Shown: positions 46,003 to 56,925, counted from the stretch's first letter. The stretch is 63,646 nucleotides of DNA from Candidatus Altimarinota bacterium (GCA_020631485.1 JAHDHC010000007.1:1-63646); one strand, 5' to 3'. Notes: generated from the letters alone by a model not told the origin. Made by a program: numbers and translations.

Positions 46003-48555
46003 ATGTACAATAACTTCTCAAACGGATATAAAAAAGCTTTGATAAATTCTGAGAACAAGATCAAATCTCTTGGAATTAAAAGACTCGCAGAACAAGATGT
46101 CCTACTAGAGATCATAAATATCGCCGAATGATGAATAAAAGACATATTTGCCCTCTATGGAATCAGTGAAAAACTGATTTTAGATATACTCGATAAAGAT
46201 GAGTTCCGTAAGGAATACATAATCGAAAAATGAGTCTATGCCGGGATGAGTAACACGCTTAAAAACACTATACTCACAAGTGTCAAAATAACAGCGTCAT
46301 TTTCCAAGTCTAAAACTACTCTTGAAGACTTTCTCATCGCACTCATCAGAAATAAATGATGGTTTTATAAGGCACTTGAGTTCATCGGCATAGATCCAAA
46401 AGATATGGAAACAAATCTCATAGATCTTAACAAGTACAACACCACAGATGGGACAAAAGATGATATCTGAAATGTAAAAGAAGGAGACGAATCAATAAGT
46501 AAGATCCTCGGTGCTATATCTGATTCCCTCTTTGGTCAAAATGATGTAGAAACGCCTTTTGACGCAAATAAAAAGCCTGACAAAAAACAAAAAACCGATA
46601 GTTCTACTCCAGCTCTTGACTTCTTTTCTACCGATCTCAGTCAAGAAGCAGCAGAACAAAAAATCGATACGATTATTGGGAGATCAGAAGAAATAGAAAG
46701 ACTTATTGCGATCCTCAATAGAAAGACCAAGAATAACCCGGTACTTGTTTGAGAACCTGGAGTTGGAAAAACAGCAATAGTCGAGTGACTCGCACTTGCG
46801 ATACATTCTGGGAAAGTTCCATTCTCTATGAGAGATAAGCGTATACTGAGTCTTGATATGAGCTCACTTGTTGCTGGGACAAAGTTTCGCTGAGAGTTTG
46901 AAACTCGTATCAAGCAAGTAATCGACGAAGCTTCAAAAGCTGAAAATGAGATTATTCTCTTTATTGATGAGATCCATACTATTATCTGAGCTGGGAGTTC
47001 AGAAGGGACACTTGACGCAAGTAATATACTTAAACCTGCTATGTGACGTGGGAAAATCCGTGTTATCGGAGCAACAACACTTAATGAGTATCAAAAATAT
47101 ATAGAAAAAGACTCAGCTCTCGAGAGAAGGTTCCAAAAAATTAATGCCCCAGAACCAGACAAAGAAACAGCGCTCACGATTATCCAGTGAATAAAAGAGA
47201 TATTTGAAGAGTATCATAACCTCAATATCTCAGATAGTGCAGTAGAATCAGCTGTAGCTCTTTCTACGCGTTATATAACCGACAGATATCTTCCGGATAA
47301 AGCAATCGATCTCGTAGACGAAGCCTGTAGTCTCAAGAGTATGAAGTACAATATCGACGAAAAAGAGATCAAAAAACTTAGAGAAAAAATCGCAAAACTC
47401 GAAAAAGATATAGAAATTGCAGTTATTTCTCAGCAATACAAAAAAGCAAGTAAGCTCAAAGAAGAAATTACCAAGATAGAAACACAAATCCAGGATAAGA
47501 AAAAGAAGTTTAGTATTCCTAAAAAACAAAGACTCACCGTAACAGAAGAAGACATACAAAAGGTTTTAAGTATCAGTACCTGAATACCAGCCTCTAACCT
47601 CTCAGCATCAGAAGTTGATAGGCTCAAAAAACTCAGCTGAGTGATAAAGAGCCACATAATCGGCCAAGATGAAGCTGTAGAATCCATAATCAAGTCTATC
47701 ATGAGAAGTAAGGCTGGGATTGGAAACCCAAATAGACCACTTGGGAGCTTCCTCTTTCTTGGACCAACAGGAGTCGGAAAAACAGAGATCGTAAAAGTGC
47801 TTAGTCGAGAGTTTTATGGTGACGAGAATGCCCTTATCAAAATCGATATGTCGGAGTATTCAGACAAGACGTCAGTCAACAAGCTTATAGGATCTAGTGC
47901 CTGATATGTATGATATGAAGAAGGAGGAATGCTCACAGAAAAAGTAAGAAAAAAACCCTATTCTATCATCCTCTTTGACGAAATTGAAAAGTGAGATTTT
48001 GAGGTGTACAATCTCCTTCTACAGATTCTTGAAGATTGAGTTCTCACAGACAATAAGTGAAGAAAGATCAACTTCAAAAATACGATTGTGATAATGACTT
48101 CAAACATTGGCCAAGAAGAGTTTAGTTCAAAAGCTGCTCAGATAGGTTTTGATATCTCTTCCTCTCAAGAAGAAAAGATCATGAACGATTATACAAAAGC
48201 AAAAGAAAACATAAAAAATAATCTCACAGATTATTTTTCACCAGAGTTTGTAAACAGGATTGATAAGATAGTAGTGTTTAACCCACTCGATAAAAAAGAT
48301 ATCAGAAAAATCGTACAGCTTGGCTTCAAGGATCTCGAGAAACGTATGTCAGAAAAAGGTCTTGAGATACACTACGATACAAAAGTTCTCAATCATATAA
48401 CAAAAAATGTGTATTCTCCTGAGTTTTGAGCGAGAGAAATCCGTAGATTCCTCAATGACAATGTCGAAGATCAGATTGCAGAACTCATCATAAAAAACTC
48501 TCGAAAAAAGAGCTTCTCACTCAAAATCGAAAAAAATACACTCACAGTGTCATAG
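46003..48555 (+). CDS. Clp-family AAA+ unfoldase (ClpC/ClpB type)
   Basis: 850 aa with two AAA+ modules. Module 1: Walker A GEPGVGKT (first Gly is TGA), Walker [11 protein letters not shown], arginine-finger region LERRFQKI. A short coiled-coil middle region lies at about 445-520. Module 2: GPTGVGKT, Walker [21 protein letters not shown] and a C-terminal D2-small domain ([13 protein letters not shown]). The N-terminal 210 residues are partly Clp-N-like. It unfolds proteins in the cytoplasm. The short middle domain suggests ClpC rather than the disaggregase ClpB. Whether it has the ClpP-docking loop cannot be told from this reading. Confidence 0.93.
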
Positions 48556-48562
48556 CAAAGTA

Positions 48563-48589
48563 AAACCGGGCATCCCTGCCCGGTTTTTT
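48563..48589 (+). terminator. Intrinsic terminator after the Clp gene
   Basis: AACCGGGCA with TGCCCGGTT, then a T run that overlaps the stop of the convergent minus-strand gene. Confidence 0.85.
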
Positions 48590-48908
48590 AGTTGACTCCT
48601 CCAAGTCACGTTAAGATTAAACGAACCAATTCTGGCCCAAATACGACCACAATGATAAGTATAACTGTTGGTCCCAATAAGATGAGTGTATCTCCTCTTT
48701 TGGTATATTCTTCGACCTTGTAGGGTCGAAAGTGTTCATCGTTTGCACTTTCTTCCTCATCCGGAGTATGTCTTACTCGCTGGATTGGAGGAAGGGTACT
48801 TTTGATGTAGGCTTTGTGCTCTTCTAGGGTATTTATGTAGCGCGTACCCTTGTGCCGATATCGCTTTGAATCCTCACTGAATGGCTTATTCAAAGTAAAA
48901 TCTCCCAC
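48588..48908 (-). CDS. Small membrane protein with C-terminal anchor
   Basis: 106 aa with GTG start at 48908 and TAA at 48588. Mostly charged and soluble (YRHKGTRYINTLEEHKAYIK; HTPDEEESANDEHFRPYK), then one C-terminal membrane helix (LILLGPTVILIIVVVFGPEL), a tail-anchor arrangement. Apart from a TGA six codons before the stop, no Gly is TGA. If that TGA were the original stop the protein would be 100 aa. It overlaps the next gene upstream by 23 nt. I do not recognise the family. Confidence 0.5.
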
Positions 48909-49077
48909 CAGGCTGTACGTTACTCCCTGAGAAAAGTAGACATCCTACACACGTAAAAAATATTATAACTATGAGAAGACGTATTAAACCTTCTGCATTC
49001 TCATCATCACGTGTTGCAAGAATCTCTTCGTCTTTCTCTGCCTGAGACATGTTTTCAAGCCTCTTTCTACGAGCCAT
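48886..49077 (-). CDS. Small membrane protein (63 aa)
   Basis: 63 aa, ATG at 49077 and TAA at 48886. N-terminal half charged (ARRKRLENMSQAEKDEEI), one membrane helix (LIRLLIVIIFFTCVGCLLF) with a Cys at its end, and a short polar tail (SNVQPGGRFYFE). No TGA codons. The start is fused to the stop of the upstream gene in a TAATG overlap. Family unknown. Confidence 0.55.
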   Translation of the reverse strand: MARRKRLENMSQAEKDEEILATRDDENAEGLIRLLIVIIFFTCVGCLLFSGSNVQPGGRFYFE

Positions 49078-49421
49078 TATTCATGTCCTCCGCGTGATTT
49101 ATTCATACTTATCAAGCGGTAATAGCCGGTAAATACTACCAGAAGAGAAAGTGGGATCCACGTTATCCCAAGGGTTACATAGCCCGGAAAAGAGTGTGCT
49201 ATTTTCAAGCCTCCCTTAGCAAGATAATCAAAGAGAGGGATTAGTTTCTCATACTCAGAAACAGTAGCACAGATAGTCAAGACCGCAAAATGTGCTACTA
49301 GCACAATTATCAGAATGAATATGAGCCAGTTTATAAGACTGGGCCATACGATCATATCTTTCAAATCTACAGCACCATCTATAACAGAATCTGTAGCACC
49401 TTTGTTTAATGATTTAGACAT
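49077..49421 (-). CDS. Membrane protein with two to three helices (114 aa)
   Basis: 114 aa. Hydrophobic segments at about 30-53 (LINWLIFILIIVLVAHFAVL) and 77-101 (YVTLGITWIPLSLLVVFTGY), joined by a loop. All nine Gly are GGN, none TGA. First gene of a three-gene overlapping set. A conserved family is not evident. Small hydrophobic proteins in overlapping sets are typical of mobile elements and phages, but no phage hallmark gene lies nearby. Confidence 0.6.
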   Translation of the reverse strand: MSKSLNKGATDSVIDGAVDLKDMIVWPSLINWLIFILIIVLVAHFAVLTICATVSEYEKLIPLFDYLAKGGLKIAHSFPGYVTLGITWIPLSLLVVFTGYYRLISMNKSRGGHE

Positions 49422-49558
49422 TTTTTTAATCCTTTTGGATTGTGAGAGAAATTTTTTGCATAGTTTTCTCCTCTCATTTCCTGTTTTTGTAATGGATATG
49501 AGTGGAACCTGTTGGTCTTCACTCTAAAAAAATGTTGTATATCATATCAAACCCCCTG

Positions 49559-49661
49559 CAATAAGTTTTTTACACATGGGCCTTTGCGTTCAAGTTATGA
49601 GTCGCAGCGAAGCTGAGACTACACACCCCTTCACTTACCTTTGTGTAAAAAACTATTATTG
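49559..49661. other. Long imperfect inverted repeat, candidate structured RNA or MITE remnant
   Basis: An arm of about 17 nt (CAATA plus AGTTTTTTACAC, 49559-49575) is complementary to GTGTAAAAAACT plus ATTATTG (49643-49661) with a 2-nt bulge. The 67-nt interior has its own small hairpin (AGTC...GACT around AGC-GAA-GCT). With the minus-strand terminator (49771-49798) this is what I can see in 49422-49814; no other gene is evident. Confidence 0.45.
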
Positions 49662-49770
49662 TCGGTATCAATGTCCTGCGAGCGATTTTGGCTCCGTTAT
49701 TCATTGATTTTACATTTATATATTATTTTTATAAATTGTCAATAATAATTAAGGAGTATTTTTTGCAAAA

Positions 49771-49798
49771 AAAAGGGCCGGCTAAGCCGGTCCCTTTT
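49771..49798 (-). terminator. Intrinsic terminator on the minus strand after the small-protein genes
   Basis: GC-rich stem GGGACCGGC paired with GCCGGCCC around TTA, then eight T on the minus strand. Confidence 0.85.
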
Positions 49799-49814
49799 CG
49801 CGTCCTCAACTTTA

Positions 49815-49889
49815 TTAATCAAGTGGTGAACCTATGGCTATAAGTATGCATCTGAGTAGTATTATACATACTAGTACTACACAGAACAT
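49815..49889 (-). CDS. Possible 24-residue hydrophobic peptide
   Basis: ATG at 49889 to TAA at 49815. Predicted peptide MFCVVLVCIILLRCILIAIG plus SPLD, almost entirely hydrophobic, with three Cys. It lies between the 58-residue gene and the terminator, so it would be cotranscribed. Evidence is only composition and position; the Shine-Dalgarno is poor (GGCATGGG). It may be a chance ORF. Confidence 0.3.
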   Translation of the reverse strand: MFCVVLVCIILLRCILIAIGSPLD

Positions 49890-49939
49890 CCCATGCCAAG
49901 AGAAGCATATATTTTTATTTCTTATGTTATAGCTCCCGG

Positions 49940-50116
49940 TTAATACCTATAATTATAAACATTGGTATCTACCTTTTGCTGTACTTGCTTCTCATCAGAT
50001 AGCTGCTTGAGCCATAAACCTCCAAAAAACATTATTGCGACTATTAACAAAAGACACACGATTCTTATTGCTACATCACAAGACTTTTCAAAGTTATTCT
50101 GTTCTGTATTGCTCAT
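49940..50116 (-). CDS. Small membrane protein (58 aa)
   Basis: 58 aa from ATG 50116 (MSNTEQNNFEKSCDVAIRIV); an upstream ATG at 50203 would add 29 residues but lacks a Shine-Dalgarno sequence, while GGGGTTT precedes 50116. One membrane helix (IRIVCLLLIVAIMFFGGLWL) and a polar C-terminus. No TGA codons. It belongs in style with the cassette at 48588-49421 but is a separate transcript. No family recognised. Confidence 0.5.
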   Translation of the reverse strand: MSNTEQNNFEKSCDVAIRIVCLLLIVAIMFFGGLWLKQLSDEKQVQQKVDTNVYNYRY

Positions 50117-50439
50117 TGTATAAACCCCGGAATAAAAAGAATTTTCTTTTCGAGTTTCACTTTGTTTTCTTCTCACCGTGATGAGACTGTACGCAGTGAA
50201 CAAAAACTATCAAGAAAATATGTTTCTCTGATACTCATCGTCAGAGTCCTTTTCTCCCCACCTTTCCTTTTACAAAAAGATGCCCCGTTCTGTTGTACTC
50301 TAATGGCATGTTAAGATAACGAAGGATATCTTTATATATTAAATTAGTTAATTGTCAATTATTTTTATGAAAAAGCTTTGAGTATAAACTGTTTTTCGCT
50401 AGTATAAAGTGTATACTTCTTCGCTTTATATAACTATTT

Positions 50440-52134
50440 ATGAAGAAAAAATTTCTCTATTTTCTTTCTTTGAGTATCAGTATTTGTTTTTTTCAGACAA
50501 CAAATGCCTTTTTAGGTGATGATTTTAGTCTCAATATGTATGAAAATATAGATGAAGGGATCGATGATCTCGAAAATACTATCTACAAAAAACAACTCAA
50601 AACAAGTAGAGGCTGAAACATAATTCCTATTGAAAAAAAAGTTAGCGAACTTACAAATATAGCCTGAATCGAAGAGTGTATCATAGACAAAGAACTTACT
50701 TCAAAAGATATAGAAGCTATCTGAAATTGAAGGTTCGACCAATTGTTTTGATCTATCAAAGATGAGTGTAAGATAGATGATGCCCTGAGTATAGAATTCT
50801 TCCTAGATAAATATGTAAATGTCGTACGAGAATTTGACCTCGAATCCCGTAGGATCGCACAAGAACAATCAGACTCAATTAGTGAGATAGCCAGAGTTTG
50901 AATATACTCAGATGGAAATGACCAAAACTCTCCTTTTGATCTGATAGTCGATTTACAAAATATAAATAACATCATTTTCTCAAAAGAAATTCCCTATGAA
51001 GGAGTGAATTCTGAAAATAACAATGACATTTTCGAATGTCTATATGAAAAGTTTGCAGGAGAAGCAGAGGATCTCATTGTCGAAAATATTCAAAATAGTA
51101 TCGTAACACGTGATCAGATCTATGAGGAGTGTGAAAACTTCTCTTCTACAAAAAATTATTGAGAAAATTTTGAGCTCGAGTGACTCTCTGATTGAATAGA
51201 ATGAGGACAAGACTGAGGAGAAGCTCTAGACTTTTGGGGAACACGCCCTGATGGAAACACTCTTGTGTGCCAAGATTCTTCTGTACAATCAGGGCTTTCT
51301 CCAGAACAAATTTCTCTGCTTGTTGAAACTACATGAGCCTGAAGAGATGTCGTACCTATAACTACTTTTCTCCCTGATGATGAAGTAAATCCCGATGATC
51401 CTGAAGATAACTCCCCTATCGAGTATCCAGAATCAAACTACTCAAAAGTAACAGATGACGACATCTGGCCTTGTACAGAACACTTCTGTATCAAAGTAAA
51501 GTTTCAGACCAAAAACTATGATTTGCTTACTTGAGGAAAAACAAAAAGTATCGAGAGTATCATCGAAAACTCCAATAAGCATCTCAAGTTCGCAGCCAAT
51601 ACGATTTTAGTTCAGTCAAAGATGACGATCAATAACGGAGAGTTGTGATGGAGAGATCTCAATCTCCCTGACATGTTTCACTCTGGAGTTCAGGTACAGT
51701 TTACTCCCCCTCCGATCCTAAACTTGAGTACGATTAACTCAGACTCTGAAGAGTGAGCTACAGAACTCTGAGATGATTTCACACTTGAAAACATGCTCGA
51801 GAGCTATCTCTCTCATGCTGGGATGAGCTTTGAGAGACAAAATGATATCCAAGCATATCTCAATGTCAGCAGAGACCGAAAAGCTGGACTTGGAGCACAA
51901 GAACTCACAACAGATGAGCTCCTCAATGAAATCGAGGAAGTTCGTATTACAAACTGACAGCTTACAAAATCTCTGTGAAGAAAGATCCTCGATAAAAAAG
52001 TCAACAATGAAGATATAAAAGATCTTGAGAGACAGTTTGCAGAGATAGAGGTTTTCTCTAAGTCTATGGAAGACTACGTCTTAGCAGCAAGCTCTATCAT
52101 ACAAAAACTCAGAGAAATACCTATTTCACAATAA
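50440..52134 (+). CDS. Large secreted protein of unknown function, partner of the next gene
   Basis: 564 aa. Signal peptide (KKKFLYFLSLSISICFFQTT, cleaved near 23). The mature part is acidic with a few Cys pairs (CRIDD-like, VCQDSS and WPCTEHFCIKV), a Gly/Glu-rich linker (EGGQDGGEAL) and a long helical C-terminus rich in Glu, Leu and Asn. It is 5 nt from the next secreted gene, so the two are one operon and may act together outside the membrane. I do not recognise the family; the upstream 323-nt gap (50117-50439) holds only weak promoter-like sites. Confidence 0.55.
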
Positions 52135-52139
52135 CAACT

Positions 52140-53543
52140 ATGAAAAAAATACTCTCCATACTCTCATGCACATTCTGTGTAGTGTTTTTGAGTATTTCTA
52201 CAAGTTTCGCTGAGATACGAGAGTGCCAAACTGGTCAATACTGTACTATTAAAAACAAAACCAACGAAGATCTCCAGTTTTACATAGAAGAAAACAAAAA
52301 AATAACGAAAAATATATCAAATATCATACGAACACGTGGTGTGCGTGTACCAGAAACTCAAGCATCAAAACTCGCAGATTTTCTTGTATGATGAATCAAT
52401 AGATCGGTAGACTCTAGAAGATTTGACGATCTTTTTGATTTTTATGTACTCTCCCAAATGCAGTGAAGTCTTCCTTCACCGATATATAGAGACTATCAAA
52501 AACTCTCAAAAGAATCTGATCGTATCAGAAAGATCCAGTATTTGCTGGTTGACCAAAGATATGATGATATGTACCTAGAACATGATGAGCTCTGTGAATG
52601 AATTCGTGGAAAATGTACACTCTGAGGAAAAGATATACAATGACCCATCTGAGATATACTCGAGCTTCTATATGAAAATAACTTCGCGATAAAAGACTAT
52701 CTCAGAATGACAAGTATGTGAAAAGAATCAGAAGTAGTTGATTCAAAAAACAAATATCTTTTCCTTATATCTACAGATGTAGCCTGAACCGATGATGAGT
52801 CAGCGACACTCAACTTTCAAAAACAGATACTAAAAAGCTATGGAGCAAATGCTGTAGCAGAGTGTAACCAATGTAGTGGATGATCATTTGCTAAAGTTTC
52901 AGAGAGCATAAAACGACTTTCACAAACCCTCAAAAATCAAGACAAAGCATATAAAACTTGGAAAGATGCGTGGTATCTTCTGATCTGAGCCACTGAGAAA
53001 TCACGTGAAAGAGAGGTAGAACGTCGTCTTCTTGAGAAAGAGCTTTCACGACAATGACTCAAAACTGAAAATGCTGATGTCATATTGCAAAATCTTGATA
53101 ATTATAACAATGTGGCCGATAAAAGATGATGAGTAGCTGGATTTAGTTGGGGAAACAACTATATCTCAAATACCGTAAAATCACTGACAGATGATACCCA
53201 GCAAGACCTCAATAGCTATGAAGCTGCGATTCAATCAGAGTTTTATGATGCATCACAGAGTGACTCCCTCAATCTCAACAGTGTGAGTATCTCAACAGAT
53301 AGCTTCTGAGAAAAAAAAGATAAAGTTTCGGCAAGTGACTCTATAGCAAAAGAGATAGAAGCCCTGTATCAGCTCCAGTTAGAACACTCACAAAAAGACG
53401 ATTTACTTGCCAATAAGCTAATTAATAGTATCCTATCGACACATAAAAATCTAGAGAAAGCTATAGAAGTGATGAAAGCGACTATTCCTATATCTCAAAA
53501 GGTATGTAATTCTCAAGCAGCAGGATTATGACACTGTAATTAG
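52140..53543 (+). CDS. Secreted coiled-coil-rich protein of unknown function
   Basis: 467 aa. Signal peptide (KKILSILSCTFCVVFLSIST, cleaved near FAE). A Cys-pair unit at the mature N-terminus (CQTGQYCTIK), charged helical stretches, a Cys-rich patch (CNQCSGGSF) and a long helical C-terminal half with predicted coiled coils. Ends in CNSQAAGLGHCN, where the last two Cys may form a disulfide. Second gene of a two-gene secreted pair; methionine aminopeptidase follows after 17 nt and may share the transcript. Function unknown. Confidence 0.5.
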
Positions 53544-53560
53544 AAAAATTCAAAAAAGAT

Positions 53561-54304
53561 ATGTTACACAAAAAAGAAATAGAGCAGGTACGTCGAAATG
53601 CCATAGTTCACAAAGAAGTTTTCAAGATGGCACGAAAGTATCTCATCGCCTGAGAAAATGCAAAGACCATAGATACTCTTGCTTGAGAGATTTGTGCAAA
53701 GCACAATGTCTTTTCAGCATTTCGTGGCTTTCACTGATACCCAAGCTACTGTTGTATCCAAGTCAATGATGTAGTAGTTCATGGGGTCCCAACAGAAGAT
53801 ATCGTCTTTGCAGATGGAGACCTTGTAACCTTTGACTTCTGAGTCAAAGACAAGAACCTCAAGCTTTGTACTGATGCTGCTTTTAGCGTCGTTATATGAG
53901 GAGATGATAAAAATCCAATCGCAGCAAAGATGATAGAGGCAAATAAAAAAGCCCTTTACGCTGGGATAAAAATGGCCAGAGCCTGAAATACTGTCTGAGA
54001 TGTATGATCAGTCATCAGTGCCGAAATAGAAGATGCTGGCTTCAAGATCATTCGCGAACTCACAGGACATGGCCTCGGAAAAACGCTTCACGAAAAACCA
54101 TATATGTACAACTACGGTACACCTGGAAGTGGACCAAAACTCAAGAAATGAATGCTCCTTGCAATAGAGCCGATTATCGGACAAACCAGTGGTCAGATAT
54201 GTGATGATGGTGGATGGGAAATCTACATAAAAGATGGTTCTCTTGGTTGCCAATATGAACACACAGTCCTCATAACTGATGGAGACGCTGAAATAATAGT
54301 CTAA
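53561..54304 (+). CDS. map: Methionine aminopeptidase
   Basis: 247 aa, usual length about 250-260. Metal ligands in order: FDFGV (Asp), CTDAAF (Asp), TGHGLGKTLHEKP (His), AIEPI (Glu) and QYEHTVLI (Glu). VNDVVVHGVP is the substrate-pocket region with the catalytic His. It removes initiator methionine from new proteins in the cytoplasm. TGA gives Gly in several conserved positions (YPSYC preceded by HG). It is followed by a hairpin terminator. Confidence 0.95.
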
Positions 54305-54331
54305 CAAAAAAACAGATTTTCATCTGTTTTT
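54305..54331. terminator. Bidirectional terminator after map
   Basis: Stem AAAACAGAT/ATCTGTTTT around a TTTC-like loop, flanked by A and T tracts. Confidence 0.8.
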
Positions 54332-54680
54332 ATTTTCTCAAGATATTCTCCATTTTCTTCCCTTTTGCGAGTTCATCAATCAACTTATCGAGGTATCTGA
54401 TCTTTTGCATCAGTGGATCTTCTATATCTTCCACTCTATGACCACAAACTACTCATTTAATCATTGAAATATTTGGATGCATCTTTGGAGCTTCTCTGAA
54501 AAAAGTCTCAAAATCTATCTTTTTTGCTATTTGTTTTTCTAGTTCGTTTTGCGTATAGCCTGTAAGCCAACAGATAATCGTATCTACTTGTTCTTTTGTA
54601 TATCATTTTCTCTCTGCTTTATCAGTGTAGCAAGGGTATACTTTTGCAAATTCCATCTGGAAAATTTTGGTGTTGTTCAT
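54330..54680 (-). CDS. DUF2200-family protein
   Basis: 116 aa, exactly family length. Motifs: FAKVYPCY, then [58 protein letters not shown] and [18 protein letters not shown]. The family is of unknown function and is found scattered in bacteria, often as a single-copy small protein. It lies 3 nt from the uracil-DNA-glycosylase-like gene in a run of small minus-strand genes. Confidence 0.9.
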
Positions 54681-54683
54681 GTT

Positions 54684-55349
54684 TTAAATTGTGAGTTTTT
54701 TAATCCATTGTATATCTTCTTTTGCAATATGGATGTTTCGAATTCATTGTCATACAGGATAGTAGACTGGAAATACTGGTGTCTCATAGTCTCAAAATTG
54801 CTTGAGAAAATATTTCTTTCGCCATTCTCATACACGTATGGATTTCCCCGCAACGGCTGAAGATACTTGATTTCAAAAAACTATGATTTTTTTAGCCTTC
54901 AGCATACACATCTCTTTTTCAAATAGACAGCTATAGGCTTGATATACGAGATTTGGGACATTATTTGCTCGTTTATTAGTCGCTTTTACATAGTTGGTGA
55001 GATATAATCCATTCTTTCGTATTTCTTCATATAATTTATGAGAAAAATCTGGAGTCCAATCATCTACATACATAGTTTGAATCTTTTCTACTATTTGTAT
55101 ATCCACAAGTCATAGATCACCCAGCATGTTCCATACCTTTTTCGTACCTATCCAAGGAGCTCTCATCCCATTCCAACCTTTATGTGTAGAAATATTTCTG
55201 CTCGTTGGATTCATAAAGACGAGACATATATCAGGAGTATCTATCTTTCAAGCTCACAAGGCAGATTTATAATCTCTATCACCATATACTAACTGTAACT
55301 TGGAAAATTCGTTTCCAAGGGATACGAGTTGGAGTTCTTCTGGCTTCAT
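54684..55349 (-). CDS. Uracil-DNA-glycosylase-superfamily protein
   Basis: 221 aa. Motifs that resemble the UDG/Mug fold: DICLVFMNPT near residue 40, GMRAPWIGTK, then KIIVFGNQVSSAVAGK, and PVFPVYYPV in place of the usual HPS motif near the C-terminus. These enzymes excise damaged bases; here the Tyr-Tyr-Pro replaces His-Pro-Ser so activity is uncertain. It is in the minus-strand group with rdgB upstream (5-nt gap). Confidence 0.6.
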
Positions 55350-55354
55350 AGTAC

Positions 55355-55912
55355 TTATTTATTGGATTGTATTTTTTCGAGAAAAACTTTCAGATCATCG
55401 ATTTTTCTGAGCTTAAAATACACTTCTTTTGTCTTTGTATCTCATAGCTCTGCATTTGTCTTTCCATCATATCAATTGGGCATAAATATCTTATCCCAAC
55501 CAAATCCATTATCTCCAGCAGGATTTTTAGATATTTTTCAACTCATCGTTCATTCAAAGAGTTCTAGAATGTCTCCATCATAATAGCCTACAACACATCG
55601 AGCTCTAGCATTTCTTGGTTTCTGGTCAAGTAGACCACATATATCTTGTAAACTCATCTTTTCCAAGAAAAACTTCACAAATGGACCAGGAAGTCATCCC
55701 AAAGCTTCAAATTCTAGTGATACATCTTCCACTAGAACTGGCGTTTTCACTATCTCATACGCCTGTTTTACTTTATGTGTCACTATTTCCTCAAGATTCA
55801 TAGATTGGATCTCATCCAGATCTATTTTCACATGCCCTATCTCAAGCTCCAGATACTTTTCCAAGTACTCAGCCTTCGAAGCATTTCAGGTGATGAATGT
55901 AATTGAAGACAT
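55355..55912 (-). CDS. rdgB: XTP/dITP pyrophosphatase (RdgB/HAM1)
   Basis: 185 aa, usual length about 195. TFITGNASKAEYLEKYLEL near the start (TxNxxK family motif), VEDVSLEFEALGGLPGPFVK, YYDGD and GDNGFGWDKIFMPNGYDG, KTNAEL. It hydrolyses non-canonical purine nucleoside triphosphates, keeping the nucleotide pool clean. It lies close to the UDG-like gene; together they form a small DNA/nucleotide-quality group. Confidence 0.9.
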
Positions 55913-55916
55913 GTTT

Positions 55917-56654
55917 CTATAAATATTTCTTGATAAAATTTGTAGTTATTTCTATAGCTTCTTCATGCTCATTTCTGAAACAATGTCATGCTCAGTGAAT
56001 GATTTTCAACTCTTTTTTTCCAACTAGTAAACTGTATGCTTTTTCTGACTGAGCTAAAGGAACTTCTATATCACTATCTCCATGAACCAGCAATACAGGA
56101 CAGCTTATTTCATTTAGCTTATTGTAAACACTAAGTTTTGGAATCTCAGAAATAAAGTCTTTTCACACTTTATAGTTTTTAAAACTGACATATCACTTTG
56201 CAGAAAGTTCTTTTTTAGCAGAAGGGTTTAGAAAAATATCATTCAGGTCAGTATCATTGAGTTCAAATGCAGAATACCAAAAAATCATAAATTTTAAAGA
56301 TTTACAATATGCATTTGCTATGATTGTTCATCATAAGCTTTCCCCCAATAATCAAATTTCCTTATAACCAAGATTATTTGCATACGCTACAATTTTTTCT
56401 AAATCACTCGTCTCACTTATAACTGTCATATCCTCAAATTCTCCAGAGCTTGGCTTTGTCCCTCAAAAACTGAATCTTAAAACTGTATAGTCTAGGTCTT
56501 GTAATATCTCTGATAGCTTTTTAAATAAATCATCTGGACCATTAAGATCACCAGTAAAGCCATGGGCTAAGATAACCAGTTTCCTGGACTCACTATTTTC
56601 AATAACTCCACGTATCACTATAGAGTTATTTTCTATTTGAAACTCTTTGTTCAT
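55917..56654 (-). CDS. Alpha/beta hydrolase
   Basis: 245 aa. Oxyanion-type HGFTGD near residue 31, nucleophile elbow GESLGG (Ser about 100), an Asp in VHGDSDIEVP (about 195), and a catalytic His in GAGHCF near 220. This is the complete Ser-Asp-His set of a lipase/esterase-like hydrolase. Substrate unknown. It is the next gene upstream in the minus-strand run, 4 nt from rdgB. TGA-Gly codons supply the GG in the nucleophile region. Confidence 0.8.
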
Positions 56655-56655
56655 A

Positions 56656-56883
56656 TTACACTTTCTTAAATTTCTGAGGGTTAAAATCCTCATCTCCGTA
56701 TCACTCAAGTCTTAATCTCTTCACAAAACCTCTCTCGTTTGAGCCTGGTTCAACTACTAATTCACTCACAGTCACCTGAGTTCATTTTGGGATTTTTCAA
56801 TTCATTATATTACATATTGCTTCCAGTGTATCTCATACACAAGCAAGTCACCTATAATGTACTAAAACTCCTTCTTTTTTCAT
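56656..56883 (-). CDS. Small hypothetical protein (75 aa)
   Basis: 75 aa, ATG at 56883 and TAA at 56656. Sequence features: GVLVHYRGLACVGDTLEAIC, then PKGTQVTVSELVVEPGSNER and a basic C-terminal tail. Several Gly are TGA, so it is a host-adapted gene. It lies between the hydrolase (1 nt gap) and the cupin gene (42-nt gap). No family recognised; the small beta-like fold could be a DNA- or cofactor-binding unit. Confidence 0.5.
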
Positions 56884-56925
56884 CTTCTAAGGGAATCATC
56901 ATGTATTTACCATTGCTATCATATC

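Noticed and set aside
49559-49661. Possible tRNA (GTTCAAGT resembles a T-loop)
   Set aside because: No 7-bp acceptor stem, anticodon arm or CCA-compatible end can be placed; the dominant feature is the long outer inverted repeat.
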